From Oceanobacillus damuensis (GTDB lineage: Bacteria > Bacillota > Bacilli > Bacillales > Amphibacillaceae), in NCBI RefSeq assembly GCF_001618145.1, contig NZ_LQNF01000005.1, forward strand, positions 124,001 to 188,000: 64,000 bases of DNA, in the 5' to 3' direction. Below, in pieces: positions 9,598 through 17,365 of this stretch. Every line of letters begins with the position of its first letter. Positions within the stretch are counted from its first letter, which is position 1. A program made the translations under genes and the position numbers. Under the pieces are notes generated by a model. That model ran no database searches. It had not been told where the DNA came from and worked only from the letters and a program-made list of their open reading frames with translations.

Positions 9598-9638
9598 GGG
9601 GTCGATCCTGCTTCCAATTAAAGGAAGTGATCGACCCC
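9598..9638. terminator. Long hairpin between FMN reductase remnant and acetate module
   Basis: Inverted repeat GGGGTCGATC / GATCGACCCC with a second inner stem CTTCC / GGAAG. It lies 11 bases past the TAA (9649) that would end the full-length reductase. The T-run on the minus strand is short (CCCTTTATG), so termination is likely but not certain. The rest of 9347-9597 is AT-rich and probably holds the promoter of the symporter/kinase operon. Confidence 0.6.
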
Positions 9639-9648
9639 GCTCTTTCAT

Positions 9649-10188
9649 TTAAGCCATCCTAACCCTCTTTCCAACCTTTTCCATAAAATAATCAAGCTGC
9701 TTCTTCGTACGAGTCAGAATCTCTGTATCAATAATCGGATTATCTCACGTTTTATCTATTTGACTATCCAAAAAGTAAAGCCCTTTTAAATTTTGTCCCT
9801 TCAAAGTTGCCAATAACGGCTTTAATGCATATTCCAGGGCCAACAAATGTGACAGGCTTCCTCCTGTCATCAAAGGAAGTACCGGTGTATCTTTTAGAAT
9901 ATCCGGCGGGAGGATGTCAAATAATGCTTTTAACACTCCCGAATATGATGCTTTATAAACCGGCGTTCCAACAATAACACCTTTTGCATCTTCTATTTGG
10001 TTAGCAATCTGTTTAACTTCAGGACTATCAAAATTGCCAAACAGCAAATCCTCTGCGGGAACATCTTTCACAGAAATATGGGTCACAGTTAAATGTTCTT
10101 TTTCAAGGAAAGATCCTAAATATTGAAGGATTCGTTCGGATCTGGATGATTCAGAAGGACTGCCGGAAACAATCACAATATCACTCAT
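9649..10188 (-). pseudogene. NAD(P)H-dependent FMN reductase (SsuE-like) with in-frame TGA
   Basis: Flavodoxin-fold FMN reductase supplying FMNH2 to flavin monooxygenases. The opening VSGSPSESSRSERIL is the FMN phosphate-binding loop; GTPVYKASYSGVLKALFD and the MTGGSLSHLLALE stretch are typical of SsuE. The frame stops at a TGA (9745-9747) after 147 codons, but continues in the same frame for 31 more codons (DNPIIDTEILTRTKKQLDYF...) to a TAA at 9649-9651. The total of 178 sense codons is the normal family length, so the TGA is an internal nonsense codon (or sequencing error) removing the C-terminal helix. The shortened product might still fold. Last gene of the sulfur-salvage cluster. Confidence 0.8.
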
Positions 10189-10226
10189 AGGAATGATCCT
10201 CTCTATTATTTACTTTCATACATGGA

Positions 10227-10252
10227 TTGCTGCCTGACTTAACAGGCAGCAA
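10227..10252. other. Intergenic hairpin
   Basis: Perfect 10-bp inverted repeat TTGCTGCCTG / CAGGCAGCAA with a six-base loop, between the glutaredoxin-like and FMN reductase genes. There is no U-tract on the minus strand, so it may be a processing, stability or attenuating structure rather than a full terminator. Confidence 0.6.
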
Positions 10253-10263
10253 GAACAAGTTTT

Positions 10264-10521
10264 TTAGTACTTTTTCAGTGCTGCTTCCAGATGTTCAATT
10301 CCTACTTCTGTCACTGCTTCATAGGCATTTCCCTGACCGATTTCCACAACAGGAACATGACGGATTCCATATTTCTGATCCAAAATATCTCTTCTGTCAT
10401 CGTGTTCAGTTACATCGATCGTTTGATACGAGATGTTTTTCTCGTCCAAATAATCTTTTACCTCTCCACAATAACTGCAACCTTGTTTTGCCCATACGAC
10501 TACGGATAAATCTTTTGCCAT
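10264..10521 (-). CDS. Glutaredoxin-like protein (YtnI-like)
   Basis: An 85-residue thioredoxin-fold protein with the active-site motif CSYC (residues 15-18), cis-proline HVPVV and the usual glutaredoxin length. In B. subtilis a similar small glutaredoxin (YtnI) sits beside a YtnJ-type monooxygenase in the ytm operon, which handles S-modified cysteines; the same pairing here (39 bp downstream of the monooxygenase) suggests it belongs to that pathway, perhaps recycling a sulfur intermediate. The pathway assignment is inference; the fold and motif are clear. Confidence 0.87.
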   Translation of the reverse strand: MAKDLSVVVWAKQGCSYCGEVKDYLDEKNISYQTIDVTEHDDRRDILDQKYGIRHVPVVEIGQGNAYEAVTEVGIEHLEAALKKY

Positions 10522-10560
10522 TTTTACTTCTTCCTCTCTATTGGTTAATTGTTCTTCTAT

Positions 10561-11874
10561 TTAAACGGAATAGCGGTTTTTCTTAAAAGGCAGACCAAGG
10601 TTTCCTCTTAGCGTGTCACTTTCATAATTGCGGTTATAGTAGCCCTTTTCTTCCAGGATTGGAATGACATGATTAATAAAATTCGTATAATCATTTCCAA
10701 GCACTTGCATATTGAGAACAAATCCATCCGCTGCTCCGTGATCAATCCATTCCATCATCTGTTCTGCCACCTGTTCATAGGAACCAAAGAAGTTGTCCTT
10801 GGGGGTGGCAACGCGTAATGCTACTTCGCGTAATGTCAGATTTTCTTTCTTCGCCGTTTGCTTGATTTCATCTGTCGTCGATTGGAAACTGTTTTTCCCC
10901 ACATCGCCTATATCCGGAAAAGCTTCATCAAGCGCAAATTGACTGAAATCAAAATGATCGAAATAGCGCCCCATAAAGTTTAATGCTTCGTCAATCGATA
11001 CCAGATTTTTGATTTCATGGTATCTTTCTTCAGCCTCCTCCATTGTTGTCCCCATGATTGGCGATAAAGCTGGCAGGATAACAATCTCTTCTTTCTTACG
11101 TCCTATTTGTGCAGCCTGCTCCTTTACATCATCATAAAATTTCTTTGCGCTTTCGAGTGATGTTGTATGGGTAAAAATTGCTTCCCCGTATTTGGCAGCA
11201 AAACTCCTCCCCGTTTTGGAAGCCCCAGCCTGAAAAATAACCGGTTGCCCCTGTTTGGAACGGTCGATATTCAATGGTCCTTTCGCTGTGAAAAAGCGTC
11301 CATTGTGATCTAATGTGTGCACCTTTTCTTTATCGAAAAATTGACCTGTTTCCCGATTTCTTACAAAAGCATCATCTTCCCAGGAATCCCATAAACCTTG
11401 GGTCACCTCCAAATACTCATCGGCCATTTCATAGCGAAGGGAATGATCTGGGTGATTTCCTTTATTAAAGTTACTTGCACTGCCTTCAAGAGGTGATGTC
11501 ACAACGTTCCAGCCAGCACGTCCATCGCTGATTTTATCCAATGATGCAAATTGACGGGCAATGTTAAAAGGCTCACTATAGGTTGTCGATACTGTTCCAA
11601 CCAACCCGATTTTGGATGTCACCATTGCTAGTGCCGATAGCAATGTTAATGGTTCAAACCGGTTTTGAAAATGAGGGATTGATTTCTCATTAATGTGTAA
11701 ACCATCGGCAATAAAGGCAAAGGAAAACCCTGCTTCTTCTGCCTGCTTTGTTACGGAGACATAATGATCAAAATTAATGCTCCCATCAGCCGGCACATCT
11801 TTAGCTCTCCAGGAATTCATATGCGCACCCGGTCCATATAAGAGAACACCAAATTTTATATCTTTTTTCGCCAT
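10561..11874 (-). CDS. LLM-class flavin-dependent monooxygenase (NtaA/SnaA/YtnJ family)
   Basis: A 437-residue FMNH2-dependent monooxygenase of the NtaA/SnaA/DszA (SoxA) group. Seen: the N-terminal beta strand ending GPGAHMNSWR, DGRAGWNVVTSP (flavin/phosphate region), PVIFQAGASKTGRSFAAKYGEAIFT, and a C-terminal DGFVLN. Relatives YtnJ and YxeK oxidise N-acetylated S-alkyl or S-succinyl cysteines in B. subtilis; the neighbouring FMN reductase, glutaredoxin-like protein, amidohydrolase and amino-acid ABC transporter fit that use. The start is ATG 11874 (AAGAAG eight bases before); a GTG at 11883 is possible. The exact substrate is not shown by the sequence. Confidence 0.9.
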   Translation of the reverse strand: MAKKDIKFGVLLYGPGAHMNSWRAKDVPADGSINFDHYVSVTKQAEEAGFSFAFIADGLHINEKSIPHFQNRFEPLTLLSALAMVTSKIGLVGTVSTTYSEPFNIARQFASLDKISDGRAGWNVVTSPLEGSASNFNKGNHPDHSLRYEMADEYLEVTQGLWDSWEDDAFVRNRETGQFFDKEKVHTLDHNGRFFTAKGPLNIDRSKQGQPVIFQAGASKTGRSFAAKYGEAIFTHTTSLESAKKFYDDVKEQAAQIGRKKEEIVILPALSPIMGTTMEEAEERYHEIKNLVSIDEALNFMGRYFDHFDFSQFALDEAFPDIGDVGKNSFQSTTDEIKQTAKKENLTLREVALRVATPKDNFFGSYEQVAEQMMEWIDHGAADGFVLNMQVLGNDYTNFINHVIPILEEKGYYNRNYESDTLRGNLGLPFKKNRYSV

Positions 11875-11936
11875 ATTTAACACTTCTTTCTAGTGTATTG
11901 GTTTTATGAATTCACCTTTTTTAAAACGTGTAAATC

Positions 11937-12728
11937 CTACTCTTCAACACTTACTGTTACATCTTCTCCAAACCATTTTTCGGATAATTCCTTTATCGTT
12001 CCATCTGCTTTAAGTTCTTCATGTGATTGATTGAGTTCTTCAATGCGCTTCTTATTTTCCTCATTTTTCACAAAGGGCATTGCTACAGGCTTTTCACCAA
12101 ACGCTTCCTCTGCTACCTTTAAAGGAATTTCTTTGTCTTTAACTTGTACCAGTAACATTTCTCTGCCAGTTACAAACGCATCGATCTTTCCTGAAGCAAC
12201 ATCCTGATACACGACTTCCGGACCTTCATAATTGATCACTTCTATCTCATTGTTTGAATCATTTTCTTTCAGAACTTCTCCATAGTTCGAACCAAGTATG
12301 TTTGCAGCTTGTTTGCCTTTTAAATCTTCTAATGTATTAATGGTGTCATTCTCTTTACTCACACCAATTCCTACTCTTGAATAGTAGTAAGGTTCCGTAT
12401 AGTCATATTTTTCCGCTCTTTCAGGAGTAAGCGCAAAACCAGCAGCCGTATCTATTTTACCTGTTTCCAGGGAAGCAAGAACTCCTGACCAATCTGAAAG
12501 CACCCATTCTGTTTCATACCCTGCATTTTCGATTATGGTCTCCATCACTTCTACAACAAATCCTTTTATTTCACTATCTTCCATATAATAAAGGGGATAT
12601 CCATCCGGTGTTGCACCTATTTTTATTACCTTGTCCTCACTTGATGACTCTGTCCCGCCTGCACTCTGACCGCAAGCTGTTAATAACAGAACAGCTACTA
12701 ACATAAGCAAACTAACTATTTTTCTCAT
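11937..12728 (-). CDS. Amino-acid ABC transporter substrate-binding lipoprotein
   Basis: Polar amino-acid binding protein (family 3 solute-binding, 263 residues). It has a lipoprotein signal peptide with lipobox LTAC (Cys19), followed by a Ser/Glu-rich linker and the periplasmic-binding fold (GFVVEVMETI, GFALTPERAEKYDYTEPYY, which is the family signature). Preceded by GGGAGG. It lies 40 bp behind the permease gene and completes an ATPase-permease-binding protein operon resembling YxeM/TcyJ systems for cystine or S-modified cysteines. Confidence 0.92.
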   Translation of the reverse strand: MRKIVSLLMLVAVLLLTACGQSAGGTESSSEDKVIKIGATPDGYPLYYMEDSEIKGFVVEVMETIIENAGYETEWVLSDWSGVLASLETGKIDTAAGFALTPERAEKYDYTEPYYYSRVGIGVSKENDTINTLEDLKGKQAANILGSNYGEVLKENDSNNEIEVINYEGPEVVYQDVASGKIDAFVTGREMLLVQVKDKEIPLKVAEEAFGEKPVAMPFVKNEENKKRIEELNQSHEELKADGTIKELSEKWFGEDVTVSVEE

Positions 12729-12768
12729 TTTGACTACCTCCCTGTTGTTTTATCTAAAGTATAGAAAG

Positions 12769-13440
12769 TTACCTTTGGTAGGCTTTACCCAACCGGTTTT
12801 CATACCATTCCTGCAGTTTGCTGTAGAGCATCGTCAGGACCCAGTAGATGAGACCAACTGCAAAATATGCCTCGAAAAACTTAAGGTTGGAAGTTGCCAT
12901 TAATTTTCCCTGTGCTAATAATTCCGTAACACCGATAGTAAATGCTAACGATGAATTTTTAATTAATCCAATAAACATATTACCCGTTGCCGGTATGGCG
13001 TTCCGTACTGCCTGAGGCAAGATAATCCCTCTTAGCGCTTCGGGATAGGTCATCCCAACTGAAATGGCAGCTTCCGCCTGGCCTTTATCAACGGATTCCA
13101 ATCCCGCCCGGAAAATCTCTGCAAGGTATGCGGATGTATTAATACTGAAAGCAATAATAGCCGCTGTTTCTGCAGATATGGAATTCAGTAATGGAAACAG
13201 CTGCGGCAAACCAAAATAAATCATTAATAATTGCACCAATGCCGGTGTTCCTCTAAAGAAAGATATATAGACTTTCGCAATCTGTAATAGAACTGGAATT
13301 TTATTTACTAGAATGAGAGCAAGAAAAACTCCGATAACGATAGCAATAATCATGGAAACGATTGCTAAGTACAATGTGATCGGAACATATTTCAACAGCT
13401 CCGGTATAATTTCTATCATATAACCAATATCAAAATTCAT
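12769..13440 (-). CDS. Amino-acid ABC transporter permease (HisM family)
   Basis: A 223-residue inner-membrane permease with about five membrane segments and the EAA loop (EAAISVGMTYPEALRGIILPQA), which contacts the ATPase; FRGTPALVQL is typical of the polar amino-acid subfamily. The open frame extends upstream to 13524, but the start is set at ATG 13440, giving the family's usual N-terminus, after a GGCGGTG ribosome binding site. It is 46 bp downstream of the ATPase gene. Confidence 0.91.
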   Translation of the reverse strand: MNFDIGYMIEIIPELLKYVPITLYLAIVSMIIAIVIGVFLALILVNKIPVLLQIAKVYISFFRGTPALVQLLMIYFGLPQLFPLLNSISAETAAIIAFSINTSAYLAEIFRAGLESVDKGQAEAAISVGMTYPEALRGIILPQAVRNAIPATGNMFIGLIKNSSLAFTIGVTELLAQGKLMATSNLKFFEAYFAVGLIYWVLTMLYSKLQEWYENRLGKAYQR

Positions 13441-13486
13441 ACAAACACCGCCATCGTATAATTTGAAGCTTCCAATAGCCGTTTCG

Positions 13487-14287
13487 CTATGTCGATAGAA
13501 GATCCCGCTTCTCAGATGAAGCATGTGAATCTACTTTTATATCTTCTGCAAATTGTTTGGTATACTCCTGTAAAAACTGTTTCGTCCGTTCATTTTTCGG
13601 GTGATCAAATATTTCCTCAGGTGTTCCTTGCTCAACGATGACACCGTCTGCCATAAATACAACTTTATCTGCCACCTGTCTGGCAAAGCCCATTTCATGT
13701 GTTACAATCAGCATCGTTTTCCGCTTATTGGCAATCCCCGAGATAACTCGGAGCACTTCGCCGACCCACTCTGGATCCAGTGAAGATGTTGGTTCATCAA
13801 AAAGGATAGCGTGTGGCTTAACAGCGAGCGCTCTTGCAATTCCTACTCGCTGTTGCTGTCCCCCTGATAGGGATACAGGATAGCTGTCAGCTTTTTGCAC
13901 CATGCCAACCTGGTTGAGGAGATCCCGTCCTATTTGATCGGCCTCATTTTTATCCATCTTTTGCGTAACGATTAACGCATGTGTAACATTCTCCAATGCT
14001 GTTTTATTTTTGAAGAGGTTATAATGCTGGAAGACCATGGATGTCTGCGTACGCAAGCGATTTATTTCGGCTCTTTTCACTCGAGTTGCGTCCACTGTTA
14101 CTTCTCCAACCTGGATTGTACCGAAATCCGGCTGCTCCAGAAAATTAAGGCAGCGCAGCAGTGTGGATTTTCCGGAACCCGAGGGACCTATAATAACAAC
14201 CACTTCTCCATCATTGACCTCAAAATTAATATTTTTTAAGACCTCCGTCTGATCAAAACGCTTCTTTAGATTAGAAACCTTAATCAT
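13487..14287 (-). CDS. Amino-acid ABC transporter ATP-binding protein
   Basis: A 266-residue ATPase with Walker [10 protein letters not shown] (about residues 34-42), Q-loop VFQHYNLF, signature [15 protein letters not shown], Walker [12 protein letters not shown] and switch histidine VTHEMGFA. It belongs to the GlnQ/TcyN group serving polar amino-acid importers. It is the first gene of the transporter operon, read from a probable promoter at 14362-14390, downstream of and co-directional with the LysR regulator gene. Confidence 0.93.
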   Translation of the reverse strand: MIKVSNLKKRFDQTEVLKNINFEVNDGEVVVIIGPSGSGKSTLLRCLNFLEQPDFGTIQVGEVTVDATRVKRAEINRLRTQTSMVFQHYNLFKNKTALENVTHALIVTQKMDKNEADQIGRDLLNQVGMVQKADSYPVSLSGGQQQRVGIARALAVKPHAILFDEPTSSLDPEWVGEVLRVISGIANKRKTMLIVTHEMGFARQVADKVVFMADGVIVEQGTPEEIFDHPKNERTKQFLQEYTKQFAEDIKVDSHASSEKRDLLST

Positions 14288-14361
14288 TTCATCCCTCTTT
14301 TACTCAATTGGATTTAAGTAATGTATTCCGAGCAAAATACTCAACTTTAGAAAGTGAATCT

Positions 14362-14441
14362 AGTATACCATGACCGATTCGTCACAACAATACTGCTCAT
14401 TATAGATATTTTACAGGTTATATATAGAACATTTCTATATA
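14362..14441 (-). promoter_or_regulatory. Promoter and candidate LysR operator of the transporter operon
   Basis: On the minus strand: -35 TTGTTG (14385-14390), 17-bp spacer, -10 TATACT (14362-14367). Upstream lies the perfect inverted repeat TATATAGAA-CAT-TTCTATATA (14421-14441), centred near -76, the usual position of a LysR-type recognition site (T-N11-A). The regulator gene ends six bases away at 14447, so this is a reasonable operator for the adjacent LysR protein. Confidence 0.6.
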
Positions 14442-14446
14442 CAACA

Positions 14447-15352
14447 CTAACTGCTGACAGTACTTGTTAATCTGCCTTCATCCTGGGAAATTTGCAACAA
14501 GTGATCAAATATCGCAGGCTTCTGATCTTTGTAATAGATAATATCTGTTTTCAAAGATACATTTGAAAGAACGGGTATGTCGATTGCCTTTAACCTGCCA
14601 TCCGCCACTTCTTTCCGAACACATAGCTCAGGTAAAAATCCGATTCCTGTTCCATTTATGATTAGTCCTTTTGCTGCTTCCATATTGTCTACTTCATATT
14701 GGATATTTGGAAGCTCACTAAGATTATGAAAGAGATTATGGACCATGGACCAGTCCAAAGACCCGCATTCAAAAAATACAATCGGCTGTATGGCCAAATC
14801 CTCGGTATCCAATTGCTCTGCTTTTGCAAATCGATGATCTGGATGAACATACAATCGTATCGGGCTTTCGAGAACCTTCACCGATTCCGTGAGGGGATGC
14901 GGACCATTGGAGTTTTTTCGGACAAATCCAATATCCACTTCTGAATTCAATACTTTTTTCAGTATTACGTCACTCGAACCAGTGATCAGCTTGATGCGAA
15001 CATTTGGATATTTCACATTAAACAGAGGAATAACTTGGGGAATCAAGTAATTGGAAACCAATCCAGTACATCCAATAATCAATTGATCTACTGCTTCTTT
15101 TTCCTTTAGCTGTTTCTTCCCTTTTTTGTACGTTTGAATAATTCCCTCTGCATATGGGATAAACTCCCTCGCCTGATCTGTAATGATAAGCTGCTTTCCA
15201 ACACGGTCAAACAGCTTTGTATCCAGCTCCCGCTCTAGCGTCCTAATTCGCGATGTTACAGATGGCTGCGACAAAAACAATGCTTTTGCTGCCCTGTTAA
15301 TACTGCCAAAGTGATTAACAAATACAAATGCCTCTAAATTCTCAATGTTCAT
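14447..15352 (-). CDS. LysR-family transcriptional regulator
   Basis: A 301-residue LysR-type regulator: winged helix-turn-helix at residues 1-60 (GSINRAAKALFLSQPSVTSRI) and a periplasmic-binding-like co-inducer domain (about 90-290, with IIGCTGLVSNYLIP). It is the probable activator of the downstream amino-acid transporter/monooxygenase genes, by analogy with YtlI, which activates the ytm operon of B. subtilis. ATG 15352 is chosen, eight bases after AAAGGGG; TTG and GTG codons just upstream are alternatives. Confidence 0.9.
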   Translation of the reverse strand: MNIENLEAFVFVNHFGSINRAAKALFLSQPSVTSRIRTLERELDTKLFDRVGKQLIITDQAREFIPYAEGIIQTYKKGKKQLKEKEAVDQLIIGCTGLVSNYLIPQVIPLFNVKYPNVRIKLITGSSDVILKKVLNSEVDIGFVRKNSNGPHPLTESVKVLESPIRLYVHPDHRFAKAEQLDTEDLAIQPIVFFECGSLDWSMVHNLFHNLSELPNIQYEVDNMEAAKGLIINGTGIGFLPELCVRKEVADGRLKAIDIPVLSNVSLKTDIIYYKDQKPAIFDHLLQISQDEGRLTSTVSS

Positions 15353-15502
15353 CACCAATTCCCCTTTCTATTCTTAGTTGTTAGGCAAACAGGTTAACCA
15401 TACGAAAATTCCGCCCCTAGCTGACGATGAATAACATGATCGCCATACAACGACCTCTTAATAAAAACTAATTATACCAATTTACTCGGAATTAACAAGC
15501 AA

Positions 15503-15540
15503 GGTGCCTGTCACTCCCCGGTTTTTGTCAGTTTTTGTCG
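15503..15540. repeat. GTGCCTGTCAC-type intergenic repeat
   Basis: GGTGCCTGTCACTCCCCGG followed by TTTTTGTC repeated twice. One of at least seven copies of this short element in the window (others near 23863, 47122, 47867, 53550, 55028 and 58322). It lies directly upstream of MITE-like copy 2. Confidence 0.8.
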
Positions 15541-15570
15541 ACTTGTTCCTTGGTCCACACGTTATACCAA

Positions 15571-15820
15571 GGTCCGCGGGGACAGGTTCCTCGGTCCAAT
15601 AATAAAATGATCAATAAACCTAATGTAGTATATAATTGTAAGGCTCAATTAATTTTAATTTCCCTCAAATTTCACTTGTACACTTTATAGATACTCAGTG
15701 AGCACAAGCCAATAAACGAAATGTCTCTTTAAGGTTTATTTTCACAAAAAAATAGACCAAGTTTTACCAACACTCAGTCTATCATGCAAAATTGGCCCAG
15801 GGTTCCTGTCCCCGTGGACC
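15571..15820. repeat. MITE-like repeat, copy 2 (long form)
   Basis: A 250-bp element with inverted ends GGTCCGCGGGGACAGGTTCC and GGTTCCTGTCCCCGTGGACC and an interior homologous to the copy at 1078-1332. Its right end touches the stop codon of the amidohydrolase gene (15821-15823), so the messenger of that gene would end in this foldable element. With the short repeat at 15503 it fills the gap between the LysR and amidohydrolase genes. Confidence 0.88.
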
Positions 15821-17008
15821 TTACTCCAACCCATAGTAACTGCAAACAACTTGGCCAACTGATTTGGCTGCAACAAGCAGACATGCTTCATCAATATCAA
15901 ATTTGGGATGATGATTAAAATAGGCTTCCTCAACCCCTTTTGGTTTACAGCCGATGAAAAAGAAACAACCAGGGATTTTTTCAAGATAATAAGCAAAATC
16001 TTCCGACCCGGAGAGCATCGGATATTCCCCAACCTCTTTAATGTCTGGGTCATCCATGTTATTTAGACTTGCAACAACATTTGCTGTTACTTCCGGATCA
16101 TTGTAAAGAGGCGGATAATCAGCCTTGTACTCCAGCTTGCACTGTACTCCAAATTCCTCTTCAATCCCCTTCACCATTCGTTTTACTTCTTTTTCGATGA
16201 TCTGTTGGGTTTCACTCGTCATATAGCGAATATCCCCTTCAAGCTCTACATTTTCTTTAATCACATTGAATGTTCCTTTACCATCGAATGAGCCGATTGT
16301 TATCACACCCATCTCAAAAGGATTAATCCGGCGGCTGATTACAGTTTGTACCGCTGTTACAAAATGGGAAGCAGCGACAATGGCGTCATTGGCCAAATGC
16401 GGAGATGAACCATGTCCTCCTTTACCTTTGATGATTAATTTAAAAAATGACCTGCCCGCCAACGAATATTCACTGCGATAGCCGACAAAACCTGCTTGAT
16501 GTGTAGGGAAAATGTGAATGCCATATATATTGTCTACATCCTCCAGCACACCAGATTCAACAATACCTTTTGCTCCACCAGGAGGAGCTTCCTCCGCATG
16601 CTGATGGATAATTTTAATCGTTCCTTCAATCGAATCCTTCAGCTGGATCAGACAATCGGCTAGAATTAGTAAATAGGCAGTATGGGCATCATGGCCGCAA
16701 GCATGCATCACACCTTCATTTTTCGATTTAAATGGGACATCTGTTTCTTCCAAAATTGGCAGTGCATCGAAATCAGCACGAAGAGCAATCGTTTTTCCAG
16801 GCTTTCCACCTTTTATCGTTACAATAATACCGTATCCGTCCCCTGCATTTCTAAGTATTTCAACATCTTTTCCTTTGTAAAAATCAGCAATATATTGAGC
16901 AGTTTTTTCCTCTTTAAAGGAAAGTTCCGGGTTCTCATGTAAATATCGGCGAATTTGAATCATTTCATCATTGCGGGCTTCTAACATTTCCATTAATTGT
17001 TTTCTCAT
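15821..17008 (-). CDS. M20-family amidohydrolase (YxeP/YtnL/hippurate hydrolase-like)
   Basis: A 395-residue metal-dependent amidohydrolase/deacetylase of the M20D group. Metal-binding motifs are MHACGHDAHT (about 100-109) and HQHAEEAPPGG; a dimerisation domain follows (KGKGGHGSSPH) and MLSGSEDFAYY near the end. Family members remove N-acyl groups from amino acids; YxeP and YtnL act on N-acetylated S-modified cysteines. The neighbouring LysR, ABC transporter and LLM monooxygenase support that role here by inference. Good GGAGGG ribosome binding site before ATG 17008. Confidence 0.91.
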   Translation of the reverse strand: MRKQLMEMLEARNDEMIQIRRYLHENPELSFKEEKTAQYIADFYKGKDVEILRNAGDGYGIIVTIKGGKPGKTIALRADFDALPILEETDVPFKSKNEGVMHACGHDAHTAYLLILADCLIQLKDSIEGTIKIIHQHAEEAPPGGAKGIVESGVLEDVDNIYGIHIFPTHQAGFVGYRSEYSLAGRSFFKLIIKGKGGHGSSPHLANDAIVAASHFVTAVQTVISRRINPFEMGVITIGSFDGKGTFNVIKENVELEGDIRYMTSETQQIIEKEVKRMVKGIEEEFGVQCKLEYKADYPPLYNDPEVTANVVASLNNMDDPDIKEVGEYPMLSGSEDFAYYLEKIPGCFFFIGCKPKGVEEAYFNHHPKFDIDEACLLVAAKSVGQVVCSYYGLE

Positions 17009-17098
17009 TGAAATCCCTCCACATAAGTTTATATTCTAAGTGCCACAGTTCGTCTCTTTTCAATTATACCCATATTATGGAAAAATAAGCAGATATTT

Positions 17099-17297
17099 GG
17101 ACCGTGGGGACAGGTTCCTTGGTCCATGAAGTTTTATCAATGTCTCTTTGAGTTAATTTCTGCAAAGAAATAGACCAGGTGCTACCAACACACTAAGTCC
17201 ATTAGTAAAAGTTAGCCTAGGTGCCTGTGCCCCTGTTCCCTTTAGCAAAATTGGACCAGGGTTCCTGTCCCCATGGTCCCGCTGTCCCCATGGTCCC
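17099..17297. repeat. MITE-like repeat, copy 3 (intermediate, rearranged)
   Basis: About 180 bp with left end GGACCGTGGGGACAGGTTCC and right end GGTTCCTGTCCCCATGGTCC (to 17279), plus an extra terminal fragment GCTGTCCCCATGGTCC reaching 17297. The interior keeps part of the long-form core (AATGTCTCTTTGAG..., AATAGACCAGGTGCTACCAACA) and includes a GGTGCCTGTGCCCC insertion. Its right edge directly abuts the -35 hexamer of the next promoter (17298). It fills most of the 357-bp gap. Confidence 0.82.
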
Positions 17298-17346
17298 TTG
17301 ACAAACAATCCCGTATTAGTGTAATATTTACCTAGTACACTAATAC
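17298..17346 (+). promoter_or_regulatory. Promoter with palindromic YtrA/GntR-type operator
   Basis: Near-consensus sigma-A promoter: TTGACA (17298-17303), 18-bp spacer, TAATAT (17322-17327). Two perfect inverted 11-bp arms, GTATTAGTGTA (17313-17323) and TACACTAATAC (17336-17346), overlap the -10 region. The second gene of the operon encodes a YtrA-type GntR regulator, so this is almost certainly its autoregulatory operator, repressing the operon until an inducer such as a cell-wall antibiotic is sensed (inference from the YtrA family). Confidence 0.85.
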
Positions 17347-17365
17347 AAAATAAGGAGGATAATTA

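Noticed and set aside
9745-9747. TGA in the FMN reductase gene as a selenocysteine codon
   Set aside because: It lies near the C-terminus, away from any redox site; the family has no selenoprotein members and no SECIS-like hairpin directly follows.
10227-10252. Hairpin as a full terminator inside the sulfur cluster
   Set aside because: There is no U-tract on the minus strand and the next gene is only a few dozen bases away; listed as a structure of unknown role.
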